Notes: generated by a model from the letters alone, not told the origin. Shown: positions 35,218 to 48,350, numbered from the stretch's first letter. The stretch: DNA of 64,000 nucleotides from Isoetes taiwanensis (GCA_021234155.1 JAJEKV010000002.1:43639203-43703202); one strand, 5' to 3'. A program made the numbers and translations.

Positions 35218-36507
35218 TGTTTGTAATTCCACGGTCGAAATAGCAAGCTCGCTAGACTTCAGAAACAAAACAAGAAGAAAAATCAGCTAATTTATTTGAT
35301 GTGATAGATGGAGTCATTATATCTTCCAACAAGATGCTAACGCATCAATGGATTGCCCGTTGGAAGGCCGATTAATATGTCCATAAACCACGTAACATTA
35401 TAATTATCACGAAAAAGCAAAAATCTCTATCTTAGATATCAAATTTCACTTCAATATCTTAGAAATCAAATTTATATGTCAATTTCCACTTCAATATCTA
35501 CAATTAAACATAACATAGAGTGCTATTGCCTTCTTAATTATATACATATCAAGTCTACACATTTGTTTTCTGGAAGAAAATATGCTATAGTTGTATTGGT
35601 TTGGTCAGTAGTAACAAGAATATATTGGAGCTCTTTTCTTCTAGTGGTTTGATAAGTAATAATAAGAATGTATTGGAGCCTTTTTTGTTTTGTCCAAGTG
35701 TTCCACATAAGACTGGCACATGCAAACGTGAGGAGTGTATAAGTGTTCTGTATAAGACGTGTACATGTCAATGTAAGGAGTGTATAATTGACTGGATACC
35801 GTATATACCTACACTTGTTTCTACTTTATTGGAATTTAAATGAGACAAAAGAGTGTGATATTTTGAGTGAAATAGGACTGTTGCATTGCTGTTTCATGTC
35901 ATGTCTTAATGATAATTGTTTCTTTATGTCATTATAATAAGTTTCCACTATAATATACAAACTGCAAGCTCTGCAACTCTGAATCAAAGAGCATCGGATG
36001 ATATAACCATCTTCCATGTTTCTAACCTTGCAGCTACCACTGCATTGATAGCATGTCACAAACCTTACATTGCCACATGTTTCACATGTCTCTGATTAGA
36101 TGCATCCTGCAGCATGCCTGCAAGATTCTCGCCAACGCGCCGTCTTCATCCAAATATCACAAAAAACTACATTGCCTTCTCTATGCCCCTTATGTATTTG
36201 GCCTTCCAAACAATCTTGGCAAAGAAGTAGGTTTGCCTAGCACATTCTTCAACTTTTGCTTGAAATCAGAATGCATTGACATCCCTCTCATCCATTTTCA
36301 CATTAAACCACTGTAAAACCATCTTTAGTTGATTGCATTCTTCAAATGTCTTTCTGATGCCTCTCAGGCTTATGGTGTATAGAACCATCTTCTCTTCACC
36401 TTCTAGTGGACATTTTAACTCAAACTTCTTTAGAATATTTGTGATTTATAATGCATCTTTTGTGTTTTTGTTTGCATATTATCTGATATATTGTATTGTG
36501 TAACCGT
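35218..36507. other. Noncoding stretch
   Basis: AT-rich; 35600-35700 holds a short duplicated AGTAATAA.AATATTGGAGC segment. No gene seen. Confidence 0.45.
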
Positions 36508-36562
36508 CTCATAGGCCAGTTGGCCTCCGTGGACGTTAAAATATACTTCCTTCCTTCCTTCT
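36508..36562 (+). mobile_element. 3' tail of a non-LTR retroposon with CTTCC repeats
   Basis: TCATAGGCCAGTTGGCCTCC followed by GTGGACGTTAAAATA and a CTTCC repeat. It matches 5326-5395 except for the tail motif. Confidence 0.45.
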
Positions 36563-36587
36563 AAATCTGAAACCTTAAATGAGCCAA

Positions 36588-37269
36588 TTACCTCTGAAAC
36601 TGTTTCGCCAGGTTCTGTAACTTTTGATAAGCATCAGCCAAATCAATACTGTTGTGAAAGCTTACATCAATTTTCTTTAGTGGGTTGTCAAGTCCTGTAC
36701 ATAGAGGAAGTAAAATGGTGCCAAAACTTTTAGCTTGATCAGGCAGTTGCTCAATCAGCTTTTCAATAGATTTCAAGATGTTAGGATCAAAAGAACCCCA
36801 ATTTCCAGACTCAATTCTAGCACTAGTCATGCTAGAATCTCCCTATCAAGCATAGGCATTGAATCTACTCCCTGCTCCTTCTATTCTGCAAGTTTTTGCA
36901 CTAAAAAAGGCTTCTTTCAGTAGCTGCAAAGCTCACCATAAAACAAGCCTTTAGTTATTTCAAAAGATTTAGAATTTAACCTGCTTTATCATGCTAAATT
37001 TTCAATGGTATGCTTAAAAACTCGAGAAGCAAATCTCGTCTTTCTACTCACTTCCTTTGTACTATGAACATGAGAAATTGATCTTTGAATTTCACATTTC
37101 TTTTGCGGGTAGTTCTTCTTGGGGCAACTCTATATTCATTATCATCAAGATCCCTCATTAGCTCCTTCACATTGATAACCTCTGCAGGCTTTTTTAGCTC
37201 TAAAATCTTGTCACTCTTCTCCTTCTTTAAAAACTTTTTTTCAAAACTATAAACCTCACCTAGATCCAC
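36588..37269 (-). pseudogene. Unrecognised minus-strand open frames, possible gene remnant
   Basis: Two minus-strand frames with protein-like composition follow each other. 37269-37048 encodes a lysine-rich piece with KKPAEVINVKELMRDLDDNEY; 36830-36588 encodes DPNILKSIEKLIEQLPDQ. No family is recognised and no splice junction is obvious. They may be exons of a decayed gene or chance. Confidence 0.25.
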
Positions 37270-37789
37270 ACTTCTTCAGCGCAGATCTGTCGCCTTCTAC
37301 AACTGAAGAAAATGCATAATCTGATGTATGTTCTGACATGTCCATCTTCAGGGCTCGATGCACTAGCAGTCGAGAAGTTCAAATGCAGAATTTTTCTGGA
37401 AACCTAGAATCTGTTGGGGCCTTCCTTTGCCTAAAGGTATCGGTAAGCAGAATAAATGGCCCATTTCTCGAGCTTTGTTGTACTTTGATGATCAATGTCT
37501 GCCGTGAAGTAATACCGTCTCTATAAAAAATTGCTTCCAATCAGCATTCCTTGAAAATCTTGCCTCAAGTATCTATCAAATGGTGTGACAGTAATCTGGT
37601 GTGCTGATATACTAAATCGCTATTATGAAATTATTGCAGATTTAGAAAGGTCTTACATAGAGACCAAAGATGGCAGTGCAGAGAAAAGCTCACAAGTAGC
37701 TTCTACATTATTGGAGAGGAAACATGCATAACTTGAAAAAAATGAACACCCATTCTTAGTCAATACATTTTTCAAACCCTTGTGATCTT
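37270..37789. other. Noncoding stretch
   Basis: No supported gene; frames are short and frequently stopped. Confidence 0.4.
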
Positions 37790-39010
37790 TTTTTTTTTTT
37801 GAAGAACTGTGTCATCAATATATTAAAAGAATGGTAATGTCACAAAGCAAGTGAGGAGGAAGGAGAACTGCCCCAAAGAGACAGCGATACCTCGACACTC
37901 CACAATAAACTCAGAAAAAGCGCAACTCCCTTTCGCTGTACCATCACCATCTACAACACCCAAGAAGTCCCCGCCAAATGGCAAACTTCCGCTCTACTAC
38001 TCCGGGAACACGTAATTTGAAATAGCTTGTATCCGAAGTCGAGGAATCGAGAGGCCGCATTTCTTGAATCCCCTGAAAGATCCACAACCGCCCGCCAGCT
38101 TCCAAATCAGCCACACCAACCAAGCCACGCGACGGATGCAAGGCTTCCGCCGCAAGAGCTGCCAAGCACCAGGATACACATGGGCAAAGAAGCTGGCGGC
38201 TAGTCAATCTCACACGAAGCGAGCCCTAACCCAATCCCGAGGTGTACCGCAAGTGAGGGCATAAAACCGGACAATGCTCCACAGTCCTCACGATGAAGGC
38301 CACAACAAGGGGCGAGAGGGCTCACACCGCCTAAACCGACTCACAAGGGCATTCACCACGACACGGTGCATTGCACCACCCGCCACGAAGCACCCTAACC
38401 GGTGGGGAAGTGAGCTCCATGTCCCGCCCAAACCGAAGCCATCGAGAACCCTAAGCTGCAGAGACCACTTGCACGAAGAGGGGATTGTGTCATGAATAGC
38501 CAGCACCCGGTAAGAAGACCGCACAAAGCAAGCAGACACAACATCCGGATGAACCTTCCAAACCTGCACCACCACATCATCCTGAGGGACTATAGGTATG
38601 TGTAGCGGAATACTCCCTTCCCACGTGCTCCCGTGATAGCCGGTCCACGCCCCTCGGTGGCGAGCTCGAAAGAATTCACGAAGCTAGCTGACCACCCCAA
38701 TACCAATCCTCCAAGGTGAGCACAGCAGCTCGCCTCCAACGGGCCTGTGTCCGAGCATGCACAGTGGCAGCCAAGGGCAAGTGCGCAGGGGGTAAAGGAA
38801 CCCACAAGAAAGGAGAAGAGTGGTGATAAACTGAGGCATAATCTAGCTGGAAGAGCACACACACATGATCCCAAGCCCGCAACACTCCTGTGAGAAAAGG
38901 GGATGCATGTGGGAAAGGCCGGAACACCAGCAAAAGCCAATTTGTCCAGACACACATAGATATACAACAAACATGGAGACATAAAAAAGATGTAGAGAAA
39001 CACAAGGCAT
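37790..39010 (-). mobile_element. GC-rich LINE-like 3' fragment in minus orientation
   Basis: A T-run at 37790-37801 reads as an A-tail on the minus strand, preceded by TTAATATATTGATGACACAG, which resembles plant LINE 3' ends. Upstream on the minus strand is a markedly GC-rich 1.1-kb block with overlapping open frames broken by stops (38213-37944, 38575-38288, 39015-38590). No reverse transcriptase motif is visible, so only the tail and composition support the call. Confidence 0.4.
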
Positions 39011-39489
39011 AACAAAATATGCTCAATTCAGTACCTGCATCTGCTGCTAAAGTTTGATCACGATATTGTTTGAAAAAATTACGGATATGACCTCCATCCT
39101 TTGCCTGGCATGGGACATGAGATTAGATTCAGCCTTACAAAAAATAAGGATCAAATTAAGTACTTACCACTTGTATAACCTTGTCCAAAATTATTTCTAA
39201 GGATTTAGTAGCACTACATTTAGTTCCCCACGAGCCTTGAAGCCAACTTGAATCCCTTTTCCGCTGTAGCCTTGGACCCCTGCTCTGCAGCTATCAAAAG
39301 CACAAGGTGGTTGTCAGATCACTCTGGCTATCACAATGGCGACACAAATATTCACAATCCATCATCAACTCCCATTTTTGCCACAAACAACTCCGCCCAT
39401 AATTCTAAACTTCTGAACGATTAGTATCAGAACTGCTTCTTATTGCAAGGAACCTCTAAAGCAGTTCTGAACTGCTTCACCCTTGTATT
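39011..39489. other. Noncoding stretch
   Basis: No gene or repeat recognised. Confidence 0.4.
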
Positions 39490-40019
39490 CCTATACACAC
39501 CTCATTATATATAAATAATATCTTATTAATAATAATGTATTGACACGACATATTAAACCATTTGGCATCTCACATATTAAGAAATTGAACCATTGAATTG
39601 AACACCCCCCCCCCAAAACCAAAAGACCTCCCCAATTGTTTCTGTCGATTTTCGTACAGGCCGTCCAACTGAAGGCTCGGACCGTGGGATGTCGATTTCG
39701 GGCAATCTTGGCCATCGTTAGATGCGATTCGTTTTTTGGAAAGTTTTAGTTAACTGTTATTGAAGAATACATGGATTTGCAAAGGTTGTGGAAGGGGTAG
39801 TGTATTCGAGCATATGTATGTTGGGGTCCTCGCCTTCCGTTGGATGCTCTATATGAATATCAACAAAAACAACTGGGGAGGTCTTGGGGGGGAGGGAAGT
39901 TCAATTCAATGGTTCAATTTATTAATATATGAGATTCCCATTCCATTGGTTTAATATGTCGTGTTAATACATTATTATTAATTAATAAGATATTTACATA
40001 TAATGAGGTGTGTATAGGT
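39490..40019. mobile_element. Fold-back MITE with long inverted arms
   Basis: CCTATACACACCTCATTAT at 39490 is the inverse of ATAATGAGGTGTGTATAGG ending at 40019. Pairing continues inward with interruptions through GACACGACATATTAAACCA / TTTAATATGTCGTG and the words around 39590 / 39900. The 530-bp element can form a hairpin of over 100 bp per arm. No coding capacity. Confidence 0.75.
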
Positions 40020-40635
40020 TAAAAGATTTTTTTTTTTTTATTATAAGAATATGGTTTGCAAAGGCTCACTTTGACCTAAGGTATGAATTATAAAGGTACA
40101 AGATGATCCATGTATTATGCATAACTATCTTGGTATGCATGAACTATGACTTAATAGCTGATTCAAAGTGGGAATCAAAATCATACAGGGAAGTTGTAAT
40201 GGGCACTTGGAACTTGGTGGTCTGCTTGAATGCATGAGCACTACCTATTCTAAAAATGCTAACTTCTGCAAGACGTGAGTCACCATGGACCATTAGATCC
40301 TGATACCTCCATTACTATGGCACATGGCAAATGTTTGAAGTTGTGTAAACCAAAGGGGCATGGCTACTGAGTGAAATTCGAATTTTTGTGAACCTTTGGT
40401 TGCTACATTCTTTGTGGATTTTACCATGCTTGCAAGGTTGAATTAGTTGGAAGGTTTAGTACATTTGACTAAAGGTACATCATACCCATGGTCCACAGAC
40501 AATATAAGGAAATTTCATGAGATGGTTCCATGGTTTCTCGATGCTGGATTCTAAAGTTAAGAATCTCTAAAACTTGTGAGACACATGACATGTAGCTTGA
40601 GGGCTAGGTCAAATTGTGGAAGTTGTAGTGGCATT

Positions 40636-41659
40636 CTCGAGCTGCGACTCGCATGACACAACAACGCCCGAAAGAAGAGAACTTCCCGTCGATCCGAGAT
40701 GAAGGCTCAAGAATTGCCCCATAGTGGAGGAATGCCGAGGTAGAAGCTTAGACGAAGGATAGGAAGAGATCTGAGAAAGATAGGAAACGCCGGGGAAGGG
40801 ATGCGCCAGGGAAAGGTCAACGCAGCCAAGGTAGAAGAGAACCGAGAACGATAAAAAACGCCGGGAAGGGATCGCCCGGGAAAGGTCAGGTCGAAGAGAA
40901 ACAAGAATGATAGGAAATGCCACGAAAGGTCAACCCATGCAAGAGGAAGCCCCTCCTCTGCATGAGAGCATAGAACATAACCTGAAACACTGCTGGGCGA
41001 AGAGAAAATGGATGGGGCTTTTCTATTCATCCCAGCAGTGTAATTACAATGGTAGAGAGTGGGTAGCTGCATATCGCAAGCTACCCAAAAAACAAAAAAT
41101 ACAGGGAATATCCAGTCATAACACCTGGACCCCAAAATACAAAAATATATCATAGATGTTTGGCTAGTGTACCTGCCTAGGGCTTATCGCCGGGATTAAA
41201 AAACCCCGCCCTTTCGGGTTTTCGAGGAAAAACCCTAGCGATAAGCCCTAGGCGTTGAACTTAGACAGCGCTGGTAAACGCTAAACTTCCCAAAAACCCA
41301 CGCTCCAAAAAGAAACCAGCGTCGTTGCAAGCATACAATGCACTGCATAAGACCACAAAACACAATAGAGAAGAACAAAAACCTCGGAAAAAGCGAGGGT
41401 GATTAAAAGCGTGCCCTTGAACAACATATATAAACAAAATACTTAAGGGAGGGAGGGAGGAGAGCATAGAACATAACACGAAAACAACTTTGGCGGGCGA
41501 AGAGAAAAGCGCCAATGAGAAGTGAAGGCTTAATGCGAGGAAGAAATAGCGATCCCCTAACCGGATGAGAGGCCCGAAATGCATGCAATGCATGCAGGCA
41601 ACGCATGCAACTCTTGCATGCTCGTCTGGCTCGAGAATCGCGATCCGTCGGATCGATCT
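40636..41659 (-). mobile_element. LTR-like insertion of 1024 bp with GCATT target duplication
   Basis: GCATT flanks both sides (40631-40635 and 41660-41664), and the second copy of the 2.8-kb repeat has a single GCATT at 46149, the empty site. A 5-bp duplication is usual for LTR elements. Read on the minus strand it begins AGATCGATCCGACGGATCGC, has a TATA-like TTTATATATG near 41425, the hairpin at 41175-41253, and ends CAGCTCGAG; TG..CA ends are absent. It matches 3150-4310. Near-repeated GGGAAAGGTCA segments lie at 40790-40930. Confidence 0.75.
41175..41253 (-). other. Hairpin module, copy 3 (perfect 16-bp stem)
   Basis: GCCTAGGGCTTATCGC (41175-41190) and GCGATAAGCCCTAGGC (41238-41253) pair perfectly. 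The interior is nearly identical to copy 1 (4076-4121) and has the CCC-GAAA-GGG loop on the minus strand. Where the stem differs from copy 1, both arms changed together. Confidence 0.8.
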
Positions 41660-42439
41660 GCATTATGGGCACATCGCACTTTTTGAATTCGTATACATTA
41701 CCTTGGCTGAACATGCTAACTGTGGAAAATGCGAATAGACATATGACTTAAAATTTAAGTCAACTTGTGGATAAAAATAATATAGGGAAATTGTAATGGC
41801 TTATCAAGCATGGCCGCTTAATAAAGTGATATTAGGATATTAGGTTTTATATATGCAAAACCCTAATGTATGCATCTGCGACCAAAACTGTGAGTGCATC
41901 TGCGACCAAAAGCGCTACTTGACTATTTCGTGTAATATCTTTTTTTAGCAAGCGGATCTGGATTGCTCGATGTTTGAAGAGCTTAACTAGCTGTTCCGTT
42001 CCTGTTTCATTTAAAGTATTTTACCATCTTTGAACATGGATGTTATAGGCTTAAACACGAAGCTATGCCTTTAGGAGAGCATCGGCTTCCGTCTGTGGCA
42101 TGCATGGTACAAGCGGCATGATGATGCGGACAAGAGCAAATCAAATCGCGTCTATTTTGCAATTAGATGTAAGGGCTATTTCGATTTCTCAAGTAGACCC
42201 TCTAGCAAAGGAAAGAAGAAAATACGACGCCAACTTGAAGATCCAGGCAGCACATCACATTACACTTCTCAGGTTTGGGAAGGAGTCTCAAATTTTACTG
42301 AGTAGGTTTTACACTATAATTGATGCATGTCTTAGATTTATCTTTGACCATTTGGTGAAGATCTCTGCTGCAAAACTTAAGTGCATTGATATTTATTGTG
42401 TAGCCCGTAGGAGGATTAGGATATGAAGTAGTTATCTCA

Positions 42440-43540
42440 GGCCCTTTTTCCACGGTTGCCTTAAAATATGGCTGTCTTATAATTATAAGACAGCATTTTA
42501 GGTGCCACATCATCCTTGTGACATGTCTTAAAAAAATTAGTTTTCCATGGCTTGATTATAAGAGGTGTCTTATAATATAAGACATGTCTCATAAATTTGG
42601 TTTTCCACTACTCAGTAGTTTTCCGATCCACGCTTACGAAAATAGTCTATGCTTAAGAGGAACCGATCCATTTATACGAAAATAGTCTATCGCAAGAGGA
42701 ACCGTGCAAAACCGCGCATAAGAGGAACTGTGTGAAAACTTAAGTAAACAATTTCTTCTCGGGAGGTAGCATATCCGGAAAACCGCAAAACCCCCTATTT
42801 TCGGATAGTAGAGATTGTCGATATACATAATAGTAATGATCTATCCGGTTGTTTTCTTTGTTATCTGATTGCTATTGCGGGTTGATTTCTTAGTGGTGGA
42901 AGGGATTTAAGTGGGAACAAGCGGACTGTGGCTTCTGAAAATAGTCTGATCCACGGCTTCTCCGAGCTGCAAAGCCACTTGCAAGAGCTTCAACCTGCAA
43001 AAAACAAGCCAGTTGAATGATTTTAAAAAAAGAAATCCTACAAGCCTAGAAGCTTGAATGATCACCGGAACAGGGCTTTAAAGCCCAATGCAAGAATCGA
43101 CTCTTAGCATGGAAGAAAGGCATGAAAGGGTCCGATAGGTGTGGAGGCATGAACAGGTCTGAAAGAACAGGTATGAACAGGCATGAGCAAATCCGACCTG
43201 AGCAAATCCGACCAAATACAAAGCCTTTCTGCAATCCGACCTGAGCAAATCCGTTCTTCATCACCATCTGCTTCCCGACGATCCATTCACCATCTGCTTC
43301 CGTTCACTCATTTTTAAGACTGCCGAATGATGCGGCAGAGAAGCTCTGTGATAGGTTAGGGATGCATACCTTTTTTTGTGGCGGGGGGTTTCCCCCGGAA
43401 TAAAATGCTCCTCTCAAGTTGTACGGAAGGGATTTAAGACGTGTCTTAAAGTGTTCAATGGAACTATGATGACTTTTTTTCTTACGTGGCCCAATAAGAT
43501 GCTGCTAAATATAAGACAAAGGTGCCATGGAAAAAGGGCC
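42440..43540. mobile_element. PIF/Harbinger-like non-autonomous element, 1.1 kb
   Basis: The ends GGCCCTTTTTCCACGG (42440) and CCATGGAAAAAGGGCC (to 43540) are inverted copies with one mismatch. TCA flanks both sides (42437-42439 and 43541-43543). The corresponding place in the second repeat copy (about 46914) lacks the insert. A 3-bp TNA-type duplication with GGCC-starting ends fits PIF/Harbinger. AAGACATGTCT and TCTTATAATATAAGA palindromes lie near the left end. No transposase. Confidence 0.75.
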
Positions 43541-44990
43541 TCAGTAGATGCTGATTTTGACCTGACAGGTTATTATTTAACTGCTGGCATATTAGATCTA
43601 TCTACTGGAATATTGTAACTAGTCTAATGCCAGAACTTGAAAGTGTAATTAGTGTAATGATAAGTCTGAAAAGCAATGGCAGATTGTTTTATCTGGAATA
43701 TTATCCAGTTGGATAATATCTCATGACCATGTGTTGGCTGGATATTAGATAGCAGAAAATGGCTGGCTTTTTAGCTGCACTTTTACCATGGCTGGTGATA
43801 ATTTATATCAATAGGCCGCTCCATCTTTGATTAATCTGAATGTTTACTTAAATCGAAATGATGGTTGTGTCTAAATTACATCTTTGCAAAACCATGGGCC
43901 ATGGTGTTCTATGTAAATGATTATGTGCTTACTTCTTGATGCATTATGGCTTGAATATTTTCATATTTATTGAGAAGCATGCACGGTTACGTATTGCTCT
44001 ATGATGAGTGACCTTGCCGGTTGTAGAGCAAATAGGTAAAGTTCTATTTTGTTCCCGGCCACTAGGCTGAAGCAGTGTATTGACTCCGGCTTGTCTTGGG
44101 TAAATGAGGTGGTCTATCTCCTTGAACTTAATCTTCACACTAAATTCTTTGTGATCATTGTGTTATTCCGGTTTATGATTATGTGATCAGTCCCTAAGGG
44201 TAATAAAAGCTAGAGTTGTCTTCTAAGTGTATTTAAACTTGCTTCGTTAGTGTACCAGCAAGGGTGTGCAAATGGGGCTGGATCCCAAACATGGCGGAGC
44301 CTTTTGGGATCGATATAAATTTATTTAGTGCTCCCACACTCATAATTGTCATTATATTTAGGCTACATTATATTTAGGAAATGCTAGCGGCATGTTCATT
44401 GTTTCTACATCTAATATGTATCTATCTATTATGATTACAAATGAGGTGAAAGGCGTTAAGCTCAAGAAACCTATAGCTTACTGTCCAAGTAGCTTAGGCT
44501 TTTACCCGATTAAGGCTAACTGTTCTCCGGTTCTCTACTGCGAGTAAGGGTTTCTTGCTCCTTGTTGTGTTTTCATGATTAAAGGAAGCTATGATTCTCT
44601 TTGGAACTTTCAATAAGCAATTACGGCCAAGTATTTACATGACAGAAATGACATTCTAAAGTAAATTAATATGTGTAACGCGTTGACAAGGTACCATTGT
44701 ATATAATTTATTTCCCCTCTTTTAAGATGATATGTGGACAATAATTTCTTGAATAAGGATATATTATTTCTAGCATTGCTTTCTACATGATCTCGTGTAT
44801 TTGAACCGAGTCTTGGCTATAAATTACGGTAATTTCTTTGGCTTTAATAAATGTTAACCATTTTTAAGGCTTAAGTCAAAGTTACACACCTTTTTGGCTT
44901 AAAGCTGCATATTGGCTTGAAGTGGTCTTTGCAAAAGGCCATGGATGGTAAAAGTCTGTTTGAACAGATTTTAAAAGGTTTTTTTTCACT

Positions 44991-45547
44991 AACTTTCGGT
45001 TCCCTAGTTATACTAGGGGCCTTAAAATGGTTAAAATTCAGGGTGTATATAAGTTCTTACTAATATATTTTGGACCTTTATAGGAATTGGCATAGGCTGG
45101 AAATGATGACTATTATTCTTTCGACCAATCGTACAATTACCCAAGGCTGCCAATGAGGGCGAAGTATAATATCAATACTCGATTGGTACAAATATAACTT
45201 GTGCAAAAATGATGAGATAAGTTTCGCTTTTGGAGTTCGATTCAAAAATAAAGGTAATATGACACTAGTTGTTGATGAAATTACGCCAATAGAACTTAAC
45301 ATGAAAGCTGAATCATAGGTCGAGGTTTGGTTTGTTTTAAACCGGTCTTTGGGCATTGGCGGACTAAGCTCAATCTGTTTGCCATTTGGCTCTCCTAAGG
45401 AGAAATAAATACTTAAAACAAATGCAATAAGAGTTAATTAGGCGGGTATAGGTAGGGTAGGGCTTTGGCAACAAGGTCCTACTCTCCTTGTTGCTAACTC
45501 TATTTATGACTTTGCCCACTCGACCCTACGGTAGGGAGGCGGGGCTT
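44991..45547. other. Spacer between the two 2.8-kb repeat copies
   Basis: Unique here; contains a hairpin GCAACAAGG / CCTTGTTGC (45468-45476, 45486-45494) and GGTAGGG words near its right end. No gene seen. Confidence 0.5.
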
Positions 45548-48350
45548 TTTTTTTATTATAAGAATATGGTTTGCAAAGGCTCACTTTGACCTAAGGTATG
45601 AATTATAAAGGTACAAGATGATCCATGTATTATGCATAACTATCTTGGTATGCATGAACTATGACTTAATAGCTGATTCAAAGTGGGAATCAAAATCATA
45701 CAGGGAAGTTGTAATGGGCACTTGGAACTTGGTGGTCTGCTTGAATGCATGAGCACTACCTATTCTAAAAATGCTAACTTCTGCAAGACGTGAGTCACCA
45801 TGGACCATTAGATCCACGATACCTCCATTACTATGGCACATGGCAAATGTTTGAAGTTGTGTAAAACAAAGGGGCATGGCTACTGAGTGAAATTCGAATT
45901 TTTGTGAACCTTTGGTTGCTACATTCTTTGTGGATTTTACCATGCTTGCAAGGTTGAATTAGTTGGAAGGTTTAGTACATTTGACTAAAGGTACATCATA
46001 CCCATGGTCCACAGACAATATAAGGAAATTTCATGAGATGGTTCCATGGTTTCTCGATCTTTGGATTCTAAAGTTAAGAATCTCTAAAACTTGTGAGACA
46101 CATGACATGTAGCTTGAGGGCTAGGTCAAATTGTGGAAGTTGTAGTGGCATTATGGGCACATCGCACTTTTTGAATTCGTATACATTACCTTGGTGAACA
46201 TGCTAAGCGTGGAAAATGCGAATAGACATATGACTTAAAATTTAAGTCAACTTGTGGATAAAAATAATATAGGGAAATTGTAATGGCTTATCAAGCATGG
46301 CCGCTTAATAAAGTGATATTAGGATATTAGGTTTTATATATGCAAAACCCTAATGTATGCATCTGCGACCAAAGCTGTGAGTGCATCTGCGACCAAAAGC
46401 GCTAACAGACTATTTCGTGTAATATCTTTTTTAGCAAGCCGGATCTGGATTGCTTTCGATGTTTGAAGAGCTTAACTAGCTGTTCCGTTCCTGTTTCATT
46501 TCGTATTTTACCATCTTTGAACATGGATGTTATAGGCGAAACACGAAGCTATGCCTTTAGGAGAGCATCGGCTTCGTCTGTGACATGGTACAACGGCATG
46601 ATGCGACATAAGAGCAAATCAAATCGTCTATTTTGCAATTAGATGTAAGGGCTATTTCGATTTCTCAAGTAGACCCTCTAGCAAAGGAAAGAAGAAAATA
46701 CGACGCCAACTTGAAGATCCGGGCAAAGACACATCACATTACACTTCTCGGGTTTGGGAAGGAGTCTCAAATTTTACGGTAGTTTTACACTATAATTGAT
46801 GCATGTCTTAGATTTATCTTTGACCATTTGGTGAAGATCTCTCACGCAAAACTTAAGTGCATTGATATTTATTGTGTAGCCCAGTAGGAGGATTAGGATA
46901 TGAAGTAGTTATCTCGGTAGATGCTGATTTTGACGACGAGGTTATTATTTAGCTGGCGGCATATTAGATCTATCTCTTTGGAATATTGTAACTAGTCTAA
47001 TGCCGGAACTTGAAAGTGTAATTAGTGTAATGATAAAAAGTACGAAAAGCAATGGCAGATTGTTTTATCCGGAATATTATCGGTTGGATAATATCTCATG
47101 ACCATGTGTTGGTGGATATTAGATAGCGAAAATGGCCGGCTTTTTAGTTTGCACTTTTACCATGGCTGGTGATAATTTATATCAATAGGCGCTCCATCTT
47201 TGATTAATCGAATGTTTACTTAAATCGAAATGATGGTTGTGTCTAAATTACATCTTTGCAAAACCATGGGCCATGGTGTTCTATGTAAATGATTATGTGC
47301 TTACTTCTTGATGCATTATGGCTTGAATATTTTCATATTTATTGAGAAGCATGCACAGTTACGTATTGCTCTATGATGAGTGACCTTGCGGTTGTAGAGC
47401 AAATAGGTAAAGTTCTATTTTGTTCCCAGCCACTAGGCTGAGCGGTGTATTGACTCCGGCTTTTCTTTGGGTAAATGAGGCTGGTCTATCTCCTTGAACT
47501 TAATCTTCACACTAAATTACTTTGTGATCATTGTGTTATTCGGTTTATGATTATGTGATCAGTCCCTAAGGGTAATAAAAGCTAGAGTTGTCTTCTAAGT
47601 GTATTTAAACTTGCCCGTTAGTGTACCGGCAAGGGTGTGCAAATGGGGGCACTGGATCCCAAACATGGCGAGCCCTTTGGGATCGATATAAATTTATTTA
47701 GTGCTCCCACACTCATAATTGTCATTATATTTAGGCTACATTATATTTAGGCTGCAAAGCATGTTCATTGTTTCTACATCTAATATGTATCTATCTATTA
47801 TGATTACAAATGAGGTGAAGGGCGTTAAGCTCAAGAAACCTATAGCTTAATTGTCGGTAGCTTAGGCTTTTACCCGATTAAGGCTAAGCTGTTCTCTGGT
47901 TCTCTTTGCAGGTAACTTAGGGTTTCTTGCTCCTTGTTGTGTTTTCATGATTAAAGGAAGCTATGATTCTCTTTGGAACTTTCAATAAGCAATTACGGCC
48001 AAGTATTTACATGACAGAAATGACATTGCAATAAGTAAATTAATATGTGTAATGCGTTGACAAGGTACCATTGTATATAATTTATTTCCCTCTTTTAAGA
48101 TGATATGTGGACAATAATTTCTTGAATAAGGATATATTATTTCTAGCATTGCTTTCTACATGATCTCGTGTATTTGAACCGAGTCTTGGCTATAAATTCG
48201 GTAATTTCTTTGGCTTTAATAAATGTTAACCATTTTTAAGGCTTAAGTCAAAGTTACACCTGTTTTGGCTTAAGGTGCATATTGGCTTGAAGTGGTCTTT
48301 GCAAAAGGCCATGGATGGTAAAAGTCTGTTTGAACAGATTTTAAAAAGTT
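45548..48350. repeat. 2.8-kb repeat, copy 2 (without insertions)
   Basis: Direct copy of 40030-44990 lacking both inserts. Ends in a longer T-run (about 48346-48365). Two long direct copies around a 0.55-kb spacer could also be LTRs of a noncoding retroelement (LARD-like), but no primer-binding site was found in the spacer. Confidence 0.92.

Larger units (their letters stand above)
40030..44990. repeat. 2.8-kb repeat, copy 1 (carrying two insertions)
   Basis: It starts in a T-run followed by ATTATAAGAATATGGTTTGC and ends near GAACAGATTTTAAAA plus T-run. The same sequence is at 45548-48350. Two segments (40636-41659 and 42440-43540) are absent from the second copy. Without them the length is about 2.8 kb. 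No coding gene. Remaining differences are concentrated at CAG/CTG sites. Confidence 0.92.

Noticed and set aside
38274-39015. Host gene in the GC-rich block
   Set aside because: Open frames overlap on both strands without conserved motif, and an A-tail on the minus strand favours a retroposon fragment.
40030-48350. The two 2.8-kb repeats as LTRs of one retrotransposon
   Set aside because: The 0.55-kb interval shows no primer-binding site, polypurine tract or coding sequence; kept only as an alternative.
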